NCBI RefSeq assembly: GCF_014191715.1
Contig: NZ_JACHWY010000001.1
Coordinates: 248,001 to 312,000, forward strand
Origin: Litorivivens lipolytica
Lineage (GTDB): Bacteria > Pseudomonadota > Gammaproteobacteria > Pseudomonadales > Spongiibacteraceae
Direction of reading: 5' to 3'
DNA: 64,000 nucleotides
Shown here: positions 47,993 through 58,246 of the stretch, one piece after another
How the letters are laid out: each line of letters starts with the position of its first letter
Position numbering within the stretch: position 1 is the stretch's first letter
The notes under the pieces: generated by a model
Seen by the model: only the letters and a program-made list of their open reading frames with translations
Database searches by the model: none
Told to the model about the DNA's origin: nothing
Program-made: the position numbers and the translations under genes

Positions 47993-48940
47993 ATGAGCGT
48001 AGATGCTGAAGAAATTTCAACGGAAGAACCCCCGGTCGACGTGATGGTTCGCAGCGAAGACGCTGACAGCTCTCCACTCCGAAAGAAAAGACGCCGAGAA
48101 TCCCAAGGCGAACTCGATGCCACCCAGCTTTATCTCAATGAAATAGGCTACTCGCCGTTACTGACGGCCGAGGAAGAAGTGCACTTCGCGCGCCTTGCGC
48201 AGCGAGGTGATGAGGCTGGCCGCAAACGCATGATCGTGAGCAATTTGCGTTTGGTGGTGAAAATCGCGCGCCGCTACACCAATCGAGGTCTGACCCTGCT
48301 CGACCTGATTGAAGAGGGTAATCTGGGCCTGATTCACGCGGTCGAGAAGTTCGACCCCGAGCGAGGCTTTCGCTTCTCCACCTATGCCACATGGTGGATT
48401 CGTCAGACCATTGAGCGGGCGCTGATGAATCAAACGCGCACCATTCGATTGCCAATTCATGTGGTCAAGGAACTGAATGTATACCTGCGCGCGGCCCGTG
48501 AACTCACACAGCAGCTTGATCACGAACCCACCGCTGAAGAAGTCGCCAAACGGGTTGATAAGCCGGTGGCCTCGGTGGAGAAGATGCTGGGCCTCAACGA
48601 GCGGGTGGGCTCTGTCGACGTGCCCATGGGTCGTGAATCCGACAAGCCGCTGCTGGAGTCCATTGCCGACGAAGCGGCGCAGGACCCGGCAGATCTCCTG
48701 CAGGACGACCATTTGAAAGAAGCTATTGGTCAGTGGCTGGACGAGCTCAACGAAAAGCAACGCGAAGTGCTGGCCCGCCGCTTTGGCCTGCGCGGACACG
48801 AGCCGGCAACGCTGGAAGAAGTGGGTGCTGAAATCGGACTGACCCGAGAGCGGGTGCGGCAGATTCAGGTTGAGGCTCTGAAAGCACTCCGCGCGATCTT
48901 TGAGCGTCGGGGGGTCAATCAGGAGGCGGTATTTAACTGA
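47993..48940 (+). CDS. rpoS: Stationary-phase sigma factor RpoS
   Basis: A 315-residue sigma-70-family protein of the RpoS type. Region 1.2 is [20 protein letters not shown]. Region 2 contains [17 protein letters not shown] and [16 protein letters not shown]. Region 3 is [17 protein letters not shown] and region 4 the helix-turn-helix [21 protein letters not shown] 124-bp leader separates it from nlpD and could fold or bind regulators such as Hfq and small RNAs (inference). AAAGGA precedes the ATG. Confidence 0.97.
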   Translation: MSVDAEEISTEEPPVDVMVRSEDADSSPLRKKRRRESQGELDATQLYLNEIGYSPLLTAEEEVHFARLAQRGDEAGRKRMIVSNLRLVVKIARRYTNRGLTLLDLIEEGNLGLIHAVEKFDPERGFRFSTYATWWIRQTIERALMNQTRTIRLPIHVVKELNVYLRAARELTQQLDHEPTAEEVAKRVDKPVASVEKMLGLNERVGSVDVPMGRESDKPLLESIADEAAQDPADLLQDDHLKEAIGQWLDELNEKQREVLARRFGLRGHEPATLEEVGAEIGLTRERVRQIQVEALKALRAIFERRGVNQEAVFN

Positions 48941-48964
48941 GGTTTCAGCTAAATACCCGGACAT

Positions 48965-48992
48965 AAAAAAAGCGGCTCAGGCCGCTTTTTTT
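48965..48992. terminator. Bidirectional terminator between rpoS and fdxA
   Basis: A 12-bp stem of seven A plus GCGGC pairing with GCCGC plus seven T, loop TCAG. T runs on both strands serve both convergent genes. Confidence 0.92.
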
Positions 48993-49011
48993 ATGCTCGA
49001 ACGAAGAGTGT

Positions 49012-49335
49012 TTATCGTTCCAGATGCTGAAGTTTGCCTTCCACACCGGCCCACTCTTCGGCATCCGCCGGGGGCTCTTTCATTTCGGTGATGTTTGGCC
49101 AGATTTCAGCCAGTTCCGCGTTCAGTTCCAGAAAGACTTGCTGATCTTCCGGCAGCTCATCTTCAGAGAAAATCGCATCTACCGGGCACTCGGGCTCACA
49201 CAGGGCACAGTCGATACACTCGTCGGGGTGAATGACCAAGAAGTTCGGGCCTTCGTAAAAACAGTCGACGGGGCACACTTCTACGCAGTCTGTGTGCTTG
49301 CACTTGATGCAATTTTCCCCAACCACAAATGTCAT
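49012..49335 (-). CDS. fdxA: Ferredoxin, 3Fe-4S/4Fe-4S (FdxA)
   Basis: A 107-residue Azotobacter FdI-type seven-iron ferredoxin. The first cluster region is [17 protein letters not shown], giving one 3Fe-4S and one 4Fe-4S centre with the second set [17 protein letters not shown]. The acidic C-terminal extension (about 45 residues) is typical. Sits between rpoS and mutS as in Pseudomonas. Confidence 0.97.
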   Translation of the reverse strand: MTFVVGENCIKCKHTDCVEVCPVDCFYEGPNFLVIHPDECIDCALCEPECPVDAIFSEDELPEDQQVFLELNAELAEIWPNITEMKEPPADAEEWAGVEGKLQHLER

Positions 49336-49478
49336 ATTCTGCCTCTTTATACTGTCTGAACCAGCCCGGCCTGAAAGCGACCACGGGTGTTTAAAGGCGG
49401 CTATTCTACCACCTCAAAAAGAAATGGGTACCACCGAAAAGCGAACAATCGGTAACAAAACGGGTCAGCTTTTGTGAC

Positions 49479-52052
49479 TTAACCTTGTTCCAGTGATTTC
49501 AGACGGTAGAGGGCTTCCAGCGCCTGCCGTGGCGACAGATCGTCAGGGTCCAGATCCAACAGGGCTTCGAGCACCGGGTTGGGTTCCGCCGGAGCCGCAA
49601 AAAGATCCGGTTGCGCCGGTGCGTGGCCGTTCACCGGGGCAGGGGCAACCTGCTGTTCTAGGCTAGCCAGCTTGCGCCGGGCATTTTGGATCACCGCCGG
49701 CGGAATTCCCGCCAGTTTGGCCACCTGTAGGCCATAGCTTTGGTTGGCCGGGCCTTCCTGCACCGCATGCAGAAATACGATGTGATCCTCGTGCTCGGTG
49801 GCGTCCAAATGCACGTTTACCGCTTCCGGATACTGCTCGGGAAGGGCGGTCAGTTCAAAATAATGGGTCGCAAATAAGGTGCAGGCACGGACTTCTTCGA
49901 CCAGCCGTACCGCACAGGCCCAGGCCAATGACAAGCCGTCGAAGGTGCTGGTACCGCGGCCGATTTCGTCCATCAACACCAGACTTTTCTCGGTGGCATT
50001 GTTAAGAATATTGGCGGTTTCCGTCATTTCGACCATAAAGGTCGAGCGGCCGCCGGCCAGATCATCGGACGAACCGATACGGGTGAAAATCTGGTCGACC
50101 AAGGGAATGCGCGCCGAGCGGGCTGGCACAAAACTGCCGATATGAGCGAGCAGGGTAATCAGAGCGGTCTGGCGCATATAGGTCGATTTACCGCCCATGT
50201 TCGGGCCGGTGATTACCAGCATACGGCGCTGTTCGTTAAAGCGGGTGTCGTTGGCGATAAACGGGCTGTCGAGCACGGATTCGACCACAGGGTGGCGACC
50301 ACCGTCGATATGTAATTCGCCTTCCGTCAGCAATTCGGGCTGGCAAAAGTCCAGTGCGGTAGCGCGTTCGGCCAGACAAGCCAATACGTCCAGTTCAGCC
50401 ACGGCTTCGGCGCAGGTTTGCAGTTGCAGCAGGGATTGGTTGAGAGTATCCAGCAGGTTTTCGTAGAGCCATTTCTCTCGCGCCAATGCACGGCTCTTAC
50501 TGCTCAGTGCCTTGTCTTCAAACTCCTTGAGTTCGGGTGTGATAAAGCGCTCGGCATTTTTCAGGGTCTGGCGACGAGTGTATTCGACCGGCGCTTCCCC
50601 GGCCTGTGCGCGACTGATCTCGATGTAGTAACCGTGTACCCGGTTGTAGCCCACTTTGAGGGTGCTGAGCCCGGTGCGCTCGCGTTCACGGGTTTCCAGT
50701 TGCACCAGAAAATCGCCGGCGTTGCTGCTGATATTGCGCAGCTCGTCCAGTTCACTGTCAAAGCCCTCGGCGATCACGCCGCCATCGCGAATGACCATGG
50801 GCGGGTTTTCCACCAGCGCCCGGTTAAGGAGATCAGTCAGCTCCGGGAATTCCCCCAGATTATCCGCCAACTGCTGAAGGTGTGGGTTTTCGATGGGGCG
50901 AAGCTGGCAAACAAGCGATGGCACGGCTGTCAGCGAGCGGTACAGCCGGGTCAGGTCGCGAGGTCTGGCCGAGCGCAGTGCAACCCGCGCCAGAATGCGT
51001 TCCATATCACCTATCTGCTTCAACTCGTCGCGCGCCGTGTCAAAGCGAAAATCGCTCATCAGATCGGCGATGCTCTGCTGGCGACCCTGCAGTACATGCA
51101 GGTCGCGCAGCGGGCGGTGCAACCAACGCCGCAGCAATCGTCCGCCCATGCTGGTGCGGGTGGTGCCGAGCACGGAGTAAAGCGTGTTGTCCTCACCGCC
51201 GTTGAGGTTGATATCCAGTTCCAGATTGCGGCGGGTGGCGGCATCGATGGCGACACTGTCGCTGCGGTTTTCGTGCTGGATACTGCGAATATGAGGCAGA
51301 TCGGTGCGTTGGGTTTCCTTGGCGTATTGCAGCAGGCAGCCAGCCGCGCCCAGTGCAGTGGTCAACTCACTGCAGCCGAAACCCTGCAGATCCTTGGTGC
51401 CAAATTGCTGGTTTAGCAGGCGCTGGGCTGTTTCCAGTTCAAACTCCCAAGGCGGGCAGCGGCGAAAACCGGGGCGATTCTGAAGGGTGTCGCTGAGGCT
51501 CAGGGCTTCGTTGACCAGCAGCTCGACCGGATTCAGGCGCTGGATTTCCGCGAGCAGGGCATCGTCGCCCTCGGCTTCCAGCACCACGAAACGACCGCTG
51601 GAAATATCCAGACTGGCGATACCGTAGGTATTCTCGTGCTGATGCAAGGCCACTAGCAGGTTGTCGCGGCGCTCTTCCAGCAGGGCTTCATCACTGACCG
51701 TGCCGGGGGTGACAACCCGTACAACCTGACGTTCGACGGGGCCCTTGCTGGTGGCGGGATCGCCGATTTGCTCAGCAATCGCTATCGATTGACCCTTGCG
51801 CACCAGGCGTCCCAGATAGGATTCGGCGGCATGATAGGGCACGCCGCACATGGGAATCGGCTCGCCACCCGATTTGCCCCGGGCGGTGAGGGTAATGTCG
51901 AGCAGCTCAGCCGCTTTTTTGGCATCGTCGTAGAACAGCTCGTAGAAATCGCCCATGCGGTAGAAAACCAGTTCGCGGGGGTGCTCCGCCTTGATTTTCA
52001 GGTACTGCTGCATCATGGGGGTGTGCTGTTCAAGTTTGGCGGTGGCGCTCAT
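49479..52052 (-). CDS. mutS: DNA mismatch repair protein MutS
   Basis: An 857-residue mismatch-binding ATPase. The N-terminal mismatch-recognition Phe-x-Glu motif lies in [15 protein letters not shown]. Connector, lever and clamp domains follow. The ATPase domain has Walker [14 protein letters not shown], Walker [17 protein letters not shown] and THYFEL. Start at [17 protein letters not shown] by homology, although only weak GAGA precedes it. A longer frame to 52433 runs through the recA promoter and is rejected. Divergent from recA. Confidence 0.98.
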   Translation of the reverse strand: MSATAKLEQHTPMMQQYLKIKAEHPRELVFYRMGDFYELFYDDAKKAAELLDITLTARGKSGGEPIPMCGVPYHAAESYLGRLVRKGQSIAIAEQIGDPATSKGPVERQVVRVVTPGTVSDEALLEERRDNLLVALHQHENTYGIASLDISSGRFVVLEAEGDDALLAEIQRLNPVELLVNEALSLSDTLQNRPGFRRCPPWEFELETAQRLLNQQFGTKDLQGFGCSELTTALGAAGCLLQYAKETQRTDLPHIRSIQHENRSDSVAIDAATRRNLELDINLNGGEDNTLYSVLGTTRTSMGGRLLRRWLHRPLRDLHVLQGRQQSIADLMSDFRFDTARDELKQIGDMERILARVALRSARPRDLTRLYRSLTAVPSLVCQLRPIENPHLQQLADNLGEFPELTDLLNRALVENPPMVIRDGGVIAEGFDSELDELRNISSNAGDFLVQLETRERERTGLSTLKVGYNRVHGYYIEISRAQAGEAPVEYTRRQTLKNAERFITPELKEFEDKALSSKSRALAREKWLYENLLDTLNQSLLQLQTCAEAVAELDVLACLAERATALDFCQPELLTEGELHIDGGRHPVVESVLDSPFIANDTRFNEQRRMLVITGPNMGGKSTYMRQTALITLLAHIGSFVPARSARIPLVDQIFTRIGSSDDLAGGRSTFMVEMTETANILNNATEKSLVLMDEIGRGTSTFDGLSLAWACAVRLVEEVRACTLFATHYFELTALPEQYPEAVNVHLDATEHEDHIVFLHAVQEGPANQSYGLQVAKLAGIPPAVIQNARRKLASLEQQVAPAPVNGHAPAQPDLFAAPAEPNPVLEALLDLDPDDLSPRQALEALYRLKSLEQG

Positions 52053-52185
52053 TGATTCTCGTTTGCCCTGCATAGTAAAGGTGGCGATTGTAAGGTGGAG
52101 CCCGGCCGGCAGCAAAGTGCGGCCTCCACAAACGCGGCAACAGCGCGGCCTGCGGAGGGGCGATAAAAAAAGTTGCTGACAACGG

Positions 52186-52222
52186 TTGACACTGCCCCTT
52201 GTTATACTGATTATATATACAG
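52186..52222 (+). promoter_or_regulatory. recA promoter and LexA (SOS) box
   Basis: CTG-ATTATATATA-CAG (52207-52222) matches the SOS box core CTG-N10-CAG with an AT-rich centre. TTGACA (52186-52191) and GATTAT (52209-52214) are 17 bp apart, so LexA would cover the -10. It lies 35 bp upstream of the recA ATG. Confidence 0.88.
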
Positions 52223-52257
52223 TTAATTCACTGTATGCGAAATCAACGGGGTCAGCT

Positions 52258-53295
52258 ATGGATGATAACAAGCAGAAGGCGCTGAGTGCAGCGCTGTCGC
52301 AAATCGAGCGCCAGTTCGGCAAAGGTTCGATCATGCGCATGGGCGAGCAGGAGCGTGTTGCGGTGCCGGTTATCAGTACCGGATCGCTGGCACTGGATAT
52401 TGCACTGGGTGTGGGCGGCTTGCCACGCCGCAAGATTATTGAAATCTACGGTCCGGAATCCAGTGGTAAGACGACGCTGACCCTGCACGCGATCGCCGAA
52501 AGCCAGAAAAAAGGCGGCGTCTGCGCCTTTATCGATGCGGAACACGCGTTTGACCCCAGCTATGCGGAGAAACTGGGTGTTGATCTGGATAACCTGCTGA
52601 TGTCACAGCCGGACACCGGTGAACAGGCGCTGGAAATTGCCGAAACGCTGGTGCGCTCCAGTGCGGTGGATCTGGTCGTTATCGACTCCGTGGCGGCCTT
52701 AACCCCCAAAGCGGAAATCGAAGGTGAAATGGGTGACAGCCACGTCGGTCTGCAAGCCCGTCTGATGAGTCAGGCCCTGCGTAAGCTGACCGGTACCATC
52801 AACAAATCCAACTGTACCGTGATCTTTATCAACCAGATTCGTATGAAGATCGGTGTGATGTTCGGCAACCCTGAAACCACCACGGGCGGTAATGCCTTGA
52901 AATTCTACTCGTCCGTGCGCTTGGATATCCGCCGCATCGGTGCCGTGAAACAGGGCGACGAAGTGGTAGGTAACGAAACCCGCGTCAAAGTCGTCAAGAA
53001 CAAGGTGGCTCCGCCCTTTAAGCAGGCGGAATTCCAGATTATGTACGGTCAGGGCATTTACCGTATGGGTGAGGTTATTGACCTCGGCGTACAGCAGGGC
53101 TTGATTGACAAATCCGGTGCCTGGTATGCCTACAATGGCGACAAGATCGGACAGGGTAAGGCCAACGCGGCCAACTACCTGAAAGAAAACCCGGAAATTG
53201 CCAGCGAAATTGAAGCGGCCATCCGCGACCAGTTGCTTCCTTCTGCCAAGCCGGCGGAAAACGGCGAAGCCGCCAAGGAAGAGGAAGAAGCCTGA
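52258..53295 (+). CDS. recA: Recombinase RecA
   Basis: A 345-residue RecA. Walker [14 protein letters not shown], Walker [11 protein letters not shown], the L1/L2 DNA-binding loops ([38 protein letters not shown]) and an acidic C-terminus (AAKEEEEA) are present. The ATG at 52258 is preferred over an upstream in-frame start at 52186, which falls inside the promoter/LexA box. Neither pncC nor recX, its usual companions, is adjacent. Confidence 0.98.
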   Translation: MDDNKQKALSAALSQIERQFGKGSIMRMGEQERVAVPVISTGSLALDIALGVGGLPRRKIIEIYGPESSGKTTLTLHAIAESQKKGGVCAFIDAEHAFDPSYAEKLGVDLDNLLMSQPDTGEQALEIAETLVRSSAVDLVVIDSVAALTPKAEIEGEMGDSHVGLQARLMSQALRKLTGTINKSNCTVIFINQIRMKIGVMFGNPETTTGGNALKFYSSVRLDIRRIGAVKQGDEVVGNETRVKVVKNKVAPPFKQAEFQIMYGQGIYRMGEVIDLGVQQGLIDKSGAWYAYNGDKIGQGKANAANYLKENPEIASEIEAAIRDQLLPSAKPAENGEAAKEEEEA

Positions 53296-53329
53296 TTCTC
53301 GACAGGTCTCTTATGAGACCGCATCCTTC

Positions 53330-53354
53330 AGGGCGCCGATGGCGCCCTTTTTTG
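53330..53354 (+). terminator. Terminator after recA
   Basis: AGGGCGCC/GGCGCCCT 8-bp stem with loop GAT followed by a T run. A second short stem (GGTCTC/GAGACC, 53305-53320) precedes it. Confidence 0.9.
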
Positions 53355-53373
53355 TGTCTGTTTGTTGCGGAGC

Positions 53374-54735
53374 TCAGCGGCGTTTGACCACCAGCGGCAG
53401 GCCATTCTTTTCTTTGGGCATGGGCAGGTAAGTAAAGCCCGCCTGGTAGCCCTTGGGCAGGCTGATCTGGAATTTACGCAGAAACTGATGGGTAAACAGT
53501 TTCGACTGCATCGCACCAAAGTGCATACCAATACATTTGTGGGCGCCACCGCCGAAGGGCATATGACAAAAGGCGTGGCCTTTCTGTTCATTGCGCTCCG
53601 GGAAGAAACGCTCTGGATCAAAACGGTGGGGATCAGTCCAGTATTGCTCCATGCGGTTGGTGAAAATTGGATATTGGAAAATCAGCGTGTGAGCGGGGAT
53701 GTGATGTCCCCCGAGTTCACAGTCGCGAATATTGCGGCGCACCAAGACGGTAACGGACGGGTGGAGTCGCTGGGCTTCCTGAAAACTCGCATCCAACTCT
53801 ACTACGGAAGAAAGATCCTCGTATTCCAGATAGTCGCGGCCAATCTGTTCGCCTTCGACACGTAAACGCTCTTGCCACTCTGGCTGGGTCGCCAGGTAGT
53901 ACATCATGTGGGTCAGGGTGCTGGTTGTGGTGTCGTGGGCCGCAAACAGCAGAAAGCTGGCGTGGTCGACAATTTCTTCATCGGTAAAGTAACTGCCGTC
54001 CGGTTTGGTTTCCTTGCACATATGGCTGAGCATATCGGTACCATTGCCAGCGCGGCGGATGGGAATCAGATTAGTGATATATTTGCGCAGGAAGCGTTGT
54101 CCATTTTTACCCACATGGAATTTGGTGCCGGGCACATCCAGTCGCACAATACCCATCTGTGCATCGAGAATATCGATAAAGGCCTTGGCCAGTTCATCCG
54201 AACCTTCATCTTCAGGCTCCACGCCATAGAAGACCTTGCAGGTCATGCGCAGCAGCAATTCTTTGATATTGTCGTAAAAACGGAAGTTATCATCGAACGC
54301 CCATTGATCCATGCCCTTGTCGAGAATCGGGTTCATGGTATCCACGTAACTGCGCATCGCCGCCGTTTTGAAACTGGTCTGCATGATACGGCGTTGGAAT
54401 TTGTGTTCGTCAAAATCAAGACACAAAAGGTTGTCACCGTAAAAGGTTCTCAGCGCGTAGTCGTAACCCATCTTGGTAGAGAAGTTCCGGTCGCTGTCCA
54501 GAAACAGGGTTTGTGCAAGATCTGGCCCCAGCGCCATCACGCCGGGCTGCGGCCCCATGTTGATCCGCGATACCGGGCCGTATTTGTCCCAGTGGTGCTT
54601 GGCCAGACCAAAGGGGTCGGTTCGAAGGCGCGGCAGGCAGCCCACCACGGGCCAGCCTTTCTCTCCGGGGATGTGTCCGAGTTTGCGGTTGTTGGGCGCT
54701 TGCGTGTAGTCGGGTGTGGCGGTGCTGCTGGTCAT
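53374..54735 (-). CDS. Cytochrome P450
   Basis: A 453-residue haem-thiolate monooxygenase. The haem-binding motif FGGGAHKCIG has Cys at about residue 401. The ExxR motif is in FQEAQRLHP, and the I-helix oxygen-activation motif is FAAHDTTTSTLTHM. No membrane anchor or fused reductase is seen, so it needs separate ferredoxin and reductase partners. Overall pattern and length resemble CYP51/CYP120-like bacterial P450s rather than typical 400-residue class I members. It precedes a catabolic acyl-CoA gene set and may hydroxylate a hydrophobic substrate (inference). Confidence 0.93.
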   Translation of the reverse strand: MTSSTATPDYTQAPNNRKLGHIPGEKGWPVVGCLPRLRTDPFGLAKHHWDKYGPVSRINMGPQPGVMALGPDLAQTLFLDSDRNFSTKMGYDYALRTFYGDNLLCLDFDEHKFQRRIMQTSFKTAAMRSYVDTMNPILDKGMDQWAFDDNFRFYDNIKELLLRMTCKVFYGVEPEDEGSDELAKAFIDILDAQMGIVRLDVPGTKFHVGKNGQRFLRKYITNLIPIRRAGNGTDMLSHMCKETKPDGSYFTDEEIVDHASFLLFAAHDTTTSTLTHMMYYLATQPEWQERLRVEGEQIGRDYLEYEDLSSVVELDASFQEAQRLHPSVTVLVRRNIRDCELGGHHIPAHTLIFQYPIFTNRMEQYWTDPHRFDPERFFPERNEQKGHAFCHMPFGGGAHKCIGMHFGAMQSKLFTHQFLRKFQISLPKGYQAGFTYLPMPKEKNGLPLVVKRR

Positions 54736-54836
54736 AGGTGCTCCAATGCCTGATTTTTATAATGGCTGAAGAGAATAGAAAGACTACACCTTCCGCAAGT
54801 CGGGTTCATGGCGGCTTGGTAATGTTGGCAAAGCCC

Positions 54837-56834
54837 TTATGGCTTTTTATGAGAGGCTGAATACCAGATGGGCGAACTCCATGCACGTTCCTGAATAACA
54901 GGGGAATAAAATGGCTCTTCTTCAGGGTTCAGGCAGCATTTACCGTAGACATCATCCCCCCACGCGCCGTCGTCCAGCGCCGCTTGTGTTGCTACCGTAG
55001 CCTGCGCAGCACAGTCTTCGCTGAAGGGATCTACTCCCGCGGCTTTGCATTGCAGGGTAGACCATCGGCAGCTGGGGGTTTCCAGTACGCGTACATAGTA
55101 GAAAGCATTGTGCGCGGGATCGAAGTCCGGATCTTTCCACACCGCACACAGTGTGGCGTAGCCGGTGCCTTCCGGTTTACAGGATTCCGGATTCACCGAG
55201 GCGCCGGTGTCGGACCCTGCGACGTTATAGATGCGTTCGTGTGTCTTGCCGGAATCGTCCGTCCAGCCTTTAATGATTTGAGCTCTCTGCAAATCGTTTC
55301 CGGGAAAATTTGGCGTTCCCGGATCCTTGCTGGCAGCGACCAGAAAGTGGGGTGTTTCGTTCGCCGTTACGGTGAGATCACCGCCCATGGGAGTGGCGTT
55401 GTCGTAGGCTTTTTGAATCATATCGGGGTCGTCGCAAAGAGCCGCATTCAGGCTGGAGCCACCAAAAAAGCGCAGAGTAGGCCGCGTGCCACTGGTGGCG
55501 TAAGTTTCCTTGCGACGGATAGCATCAAAAACCGCATCGCGGGTATTTTCTTTTGCCCAAACGACCGCCAGGCCACCTGCGTTCGAGAAGAAATGATCTT
55601 GAATATTTCGGTAACCAGCATCTCGTCGGCCAAGGTGGCCGGGATAGTTGTTTTCCTCCGCGGCGCCCGGCATCGCACTGTGGGTGTCGGTCGAACCGAT
55701 AAATCCCATCTTGAACGGGTTCAGACCACTTTTCTGCTCGAGCAGGGTGCCGTCTTTTAAAACATTGCGGATCATATTGCGGCGACCAAAGGATTCTATT
55801 TCGACCGGCGCGGCGTCAAGCGTTCGAACTTCGCCGGCGACACTGCCAAGCATGGCCAGACTGTCATTTTTGATCTGCTCAAAGTCGCAGGCCTCGTCTT
55901 CGGTGGCGATTCCACGGCCCGCCAGTCGGTCAAAGCGGCACTCGGAGGCCCCTTTGTGTTGAACCAGCTCGATAACGGGCTCAAACAGCAACCGGTCTGC
56001 GGCTTCTTGCGGCGTTTTCGGGTCGGGAAACATCAGCCCTCCGGAGAGGTTGGGGTTGTGGGGAATGGACATGACATCGCAGTCGGGTTTGCCCTCCAGA
56101 CACTGCTCCCGAAGCAGAGTCCACAATTTGGGGAAGTTGTAGGAGCCGGTATCGTAGGCCGAGATGGGTAGGTCGGTAACCTTGTCATTGCGAAAAATAA
56201 CGTTGCGATGGAGGTTTTTAAAGTCAGGCGCGTCCGTGTATTCGTAGCCGACAAAGGTCGTAAAACGGCATTCCTCGTAGTGATCCGCGGTTGCCTGCTG
56301 AATGTCCTGCCAGGCGCTTTTGGCTGCCTCATCGCAATCCGATAGGGTGCAGGCGAAGCTGCGTTCTTTTTCATTGCTGGTTCCGGCGACTCCGAGACTT
56401 ACCCAGTAATCGGCGGCCAGTAATTGAAGAATGAAGTTGGAGCTACGCGTGGCAATACAGGCGGGGAACCAGTAGCCCAACTTCCCGGCATCTTGAGTGC
56501 AGATATTGATGGGGCCGAGAAATTCAGCGTGATCAGTGACCGCCATAAAATCCAGCGGTCGGCGTAACTGCGCCGTAACCTCCTGTCTGCCGTCGGCATC
56601 GGGCAGGGTAATGGCCTCGCCTTTGCCAAACTGATAGGCAACCCAGGGGTCGTTGCGTTGACTGGAGATATAAGAGTCAAAGGAATAGCTGGTATGTACG
56701 TGAAGATCCCCAAACAGTGGTCGACGGTCCTCACTGTAGTCATCACAAGGTGATTTGGCGTTTACCCAGAGACTGGTGAGCACAAGACTCGTGGTCAACA
56801 CTGCGTGGCGTATGATGGTTTTGGCGGAGATCAT
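54837..56834 (-). CDS. Secreted DUF3604 protein with PHP-like metal motifs
   Basis: A 665-residue exported protein. Signal peptide at residues 1-26 (AVLTTSLVLTSLWVNA). The mature protein opens with GDLHVHTSYSFDSY, an HxHTxxS motif of PHP-type hydrolases. It also carries FMAVTDHAEFLG, SIPHNPNLSGG and GSTDTHSAMPG, all typical metal-ligand blocks of that fold. DUF3604 proteins are widespread in marine bacteria but poorly characterised. At least ten cysteines suggest disulfides in the periplasm. AAGGA precedes the ATG at 56834; a longer frame to 56879 is possible. Divergent from the acyl-CoA dehydrogenase genes. Confidence 0.85.
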   Translation of the reverse strand: MISAKTIIRHAVLTTSLVLTSLWVNAKSPCDDYSEDRRPLFGDLHVHTSYSFDSYISSQRNDPWVAYQFGKGEAITLPDADGRQEVTAQLRRPLDFMAVTDHAEFLGPINICTQDAGKLGYWFPACIATRSSNFILQLLAADYWVSLGVAGTSNEKERSFACTLSDCDEAAKSAWQDIQQATADHYEECRFTTFVGYEYTDAPDFKNLHRNVIFRNDKVTDLPISAYDTGSYNFPKLWTLLREQCLEGKPDCDVMSIPHNPNLSGGLMFPDPKTPQEAADRLLFEPVIELVQHKGASECRFDRLAGRGIATEDEACDFEQIKNDSLAMLGSVAGEVRTLDAAPVEIESFGRRNMIRNVLKDGTLLEQKSGLNPFKMGFIGSTDTHSAMPGAAEENNYPGHLGRRDAGYRNIQDHFFSNAGGLAVVWAKENTRDAVFDAIRRKETYATSGTRPTLRFFGGSSLNAALCDDPDMIQKAYDNATPMGGDLTVTANETPHFLVAASKDPGTPNFPGNDLQRAQIIKGWTDDSGKTHERIYNVAGSDTGASVNPESCKPEGTGYATLCAVWKDPDFDPAHNAFYYVRVLETPSCRWSTLQCKAAGVDPFSEDCAAQATVATQAALDDGAWGDDVYGKCCLNPEEEPFYSPVIQERAWSSPIWYSASHKKP

Positions 56835-57059
56835 GACAGTCCTTGAGGCATGGAGTTTGGAAAGCCCAATGGTCATCACCCAGTATAGTCTCGCTGGGGC
56901 GGCCTGGTAGCGGCGTGCTTTCCTGTCATCTCGGGGCAGGGCCTGTCGTGATCTACCAAGAATCTGTAAGAAACTGTCAATTGGATGTCATGGCCAGTCA
57001 TTGTCCGGCTATCGGTAGCGCGCCAAGCTAGGCTTTTACGATAAGAACGAGGGTAGGGC

Positions 57060-58238
57060 ATGCACGCCAAATTTACTCCCGAGGAAAGGGTATTCCAGCA
57101 GGAAGTTCGCGAGTTCATGACCAATGAGTTCACCGACGAGCTCGCGGCGCGTATTCGTCATCCCGATAGCTTCCGCGAGGCGATGATTGAGTGGCAGAAA
57201 AAACTGGATGCCAAAGGCTGGGCCGCCAATGGCTGGCCAGTAGAGCATGGTGGCTGTGGCTGGAGCGCAACTAAACGCAGCATTTATAGCAATGAGATGG
57301 CGCTGGCCGGCGCCCCGGACGTTGTTCCCATGGGAATCAAAATGGTCGGGCCGGTATTGTATAGCTTTGGGAATGAGGAGCAGAAAGCGCGATTTTTGCC
57401 CGCCACCAAAGCCTCCGACATTTGGTGGTGTCAGGGCTATTCCGAGCCGGGCGCTGGTTCGGATCTGGCCGCCTTGCAGACGCGTGCCGTGCGCGACGGT
57501 GATGATTACATCATTAACGGCACCAAGATCTGGACCACCTACGCCCAGTATGCCGACTGGATGTTCTGTCTGGTGCGCACCAATACCGAGGGCAAGCCTC
57601 AGGCTGGGATCAGCTTCCTGCTGATCGATATGACTTCACCGGGCATCACCGTTTCGCCGATTATCTCGATTGATGATGAGCACCACCTCAATGAAGTCAG
57701 CTTCAGTGATGTGCGCGTGCCGGTAGCCAATCGCATTGGTGAAGAAAATGAGGGCTGGACCTACGCCAAGGCGCTTTTGACCTATGAACGCACAGCGCTT
57801 TCAGGGGTTGGCTACTGTAAACGTACCTTGCAGCGTATTCGCGACTATGCGGCGAACGAAAGGCAGGGCGGTGGCAGGTTGATCGACGACCCGGATTTCC
57901 AAGCCCGGCTAGCGGACGTGGAGATGGAAGTCACCTCGCTGGAATACCTCGAACTGCGTGTGCTGAACGCGGTGGATAAGGGGGGTGCTCCCGGCATGGA
58001 GTCGTCTTTGCTCAAACTCAAGGGCTCCGATTGTCAGCAGGCAGTGCAAACCCTGTACTGGAATCTCGCGGCGGCCTACGGCGGGGTGTTGCCCGGCGAC
58101 GATCATCAGAACGTCAGCGGTCATGCCTACGGCGATCAGGCGCGGCGCGAATATATGTTTGGCCGCGCCACCACGATCTACGGCGGCAGTAATGAAGTGC
58201 AGCGCAACATCATCGCCAAGTTTGGACTGGGACTGTAG
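57060..58238 (+). CDS. Acyl-CoA dehydrogenase, large-type subunit
   Basis: A 392-residue FAD-dependent acyl-CoA dehydrogenase. FAD/substrate blocks include WWCQGYSEPGAGSDLAAL and KIWTTYAQYADW. The usual medium-chain catalytic Glu site near the C-terminus is Gly (TTIYGGSNEVQRNI). A Glu at about residue 243 (LLTYERTALSG) fits the isovaleryl/long-chain and FadE26/FadE28-like position. The downstream gene encodes a second, smaller homologue 8 bp away, so the pair may form an alpha2beta2 enzyme as in actinobacterial sterol side-chain degradation (inference). Confidence 0.9.
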   Translation: MHAKFTPEERVFQQEVREFMTNEFTDELAARIRHPDSFREAMIEWQKKLDAKGWAANGWPVEHGGCGWSATKRSIYSNEMALAGAPDVVPMGIKMVGPVLYSFGNEEQKARFLPATKASDIWWCQGYSEPGAGSDLAALQTRAVRDGDDYIINGTKIWTTYAQYADWMFCLVRTNTEGKPQAGISFLLIDMTSPGITVSPIISIDDEHHLNEVSFSDVRVPVANRIGEENEGWTYAKALLTYERTALSGVGYCKRTLQRIRDYAANERQGGGRLIDDPDFQARLADVEMEVTSLEYLELRVLNAVDKGGAPGMESSLLKLKGSDCQQAVQTLYWNLAAAYGGVLPGDDHQNVSGHAYGDQARREYMFGRATTIYGGSNEVQRNIIAKFGLGL

Positions 58239-58246
58239 GGGGGCGT

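Noticed and set aside
50418-51416. A 332-codon open frame on the plus strand inside mutS
   Set aside because: It is antisense to an intact, well-conserved gene, has no recognisable domain and no ribosome binding site; it reflects codon bias of the mutS strand.
52186-52257. N-terminal extension of recA by 24 codons
   Set aside because: It would translate through the promoter and LexA box; RecA proteins start at MDDNKQKAL-like sequence.
53872-54753. A 293-codon open frame opposite the P450 gene
   Set aside because: The P450 on the other strand has all catalytic motifs; the antisense product shows no family features.
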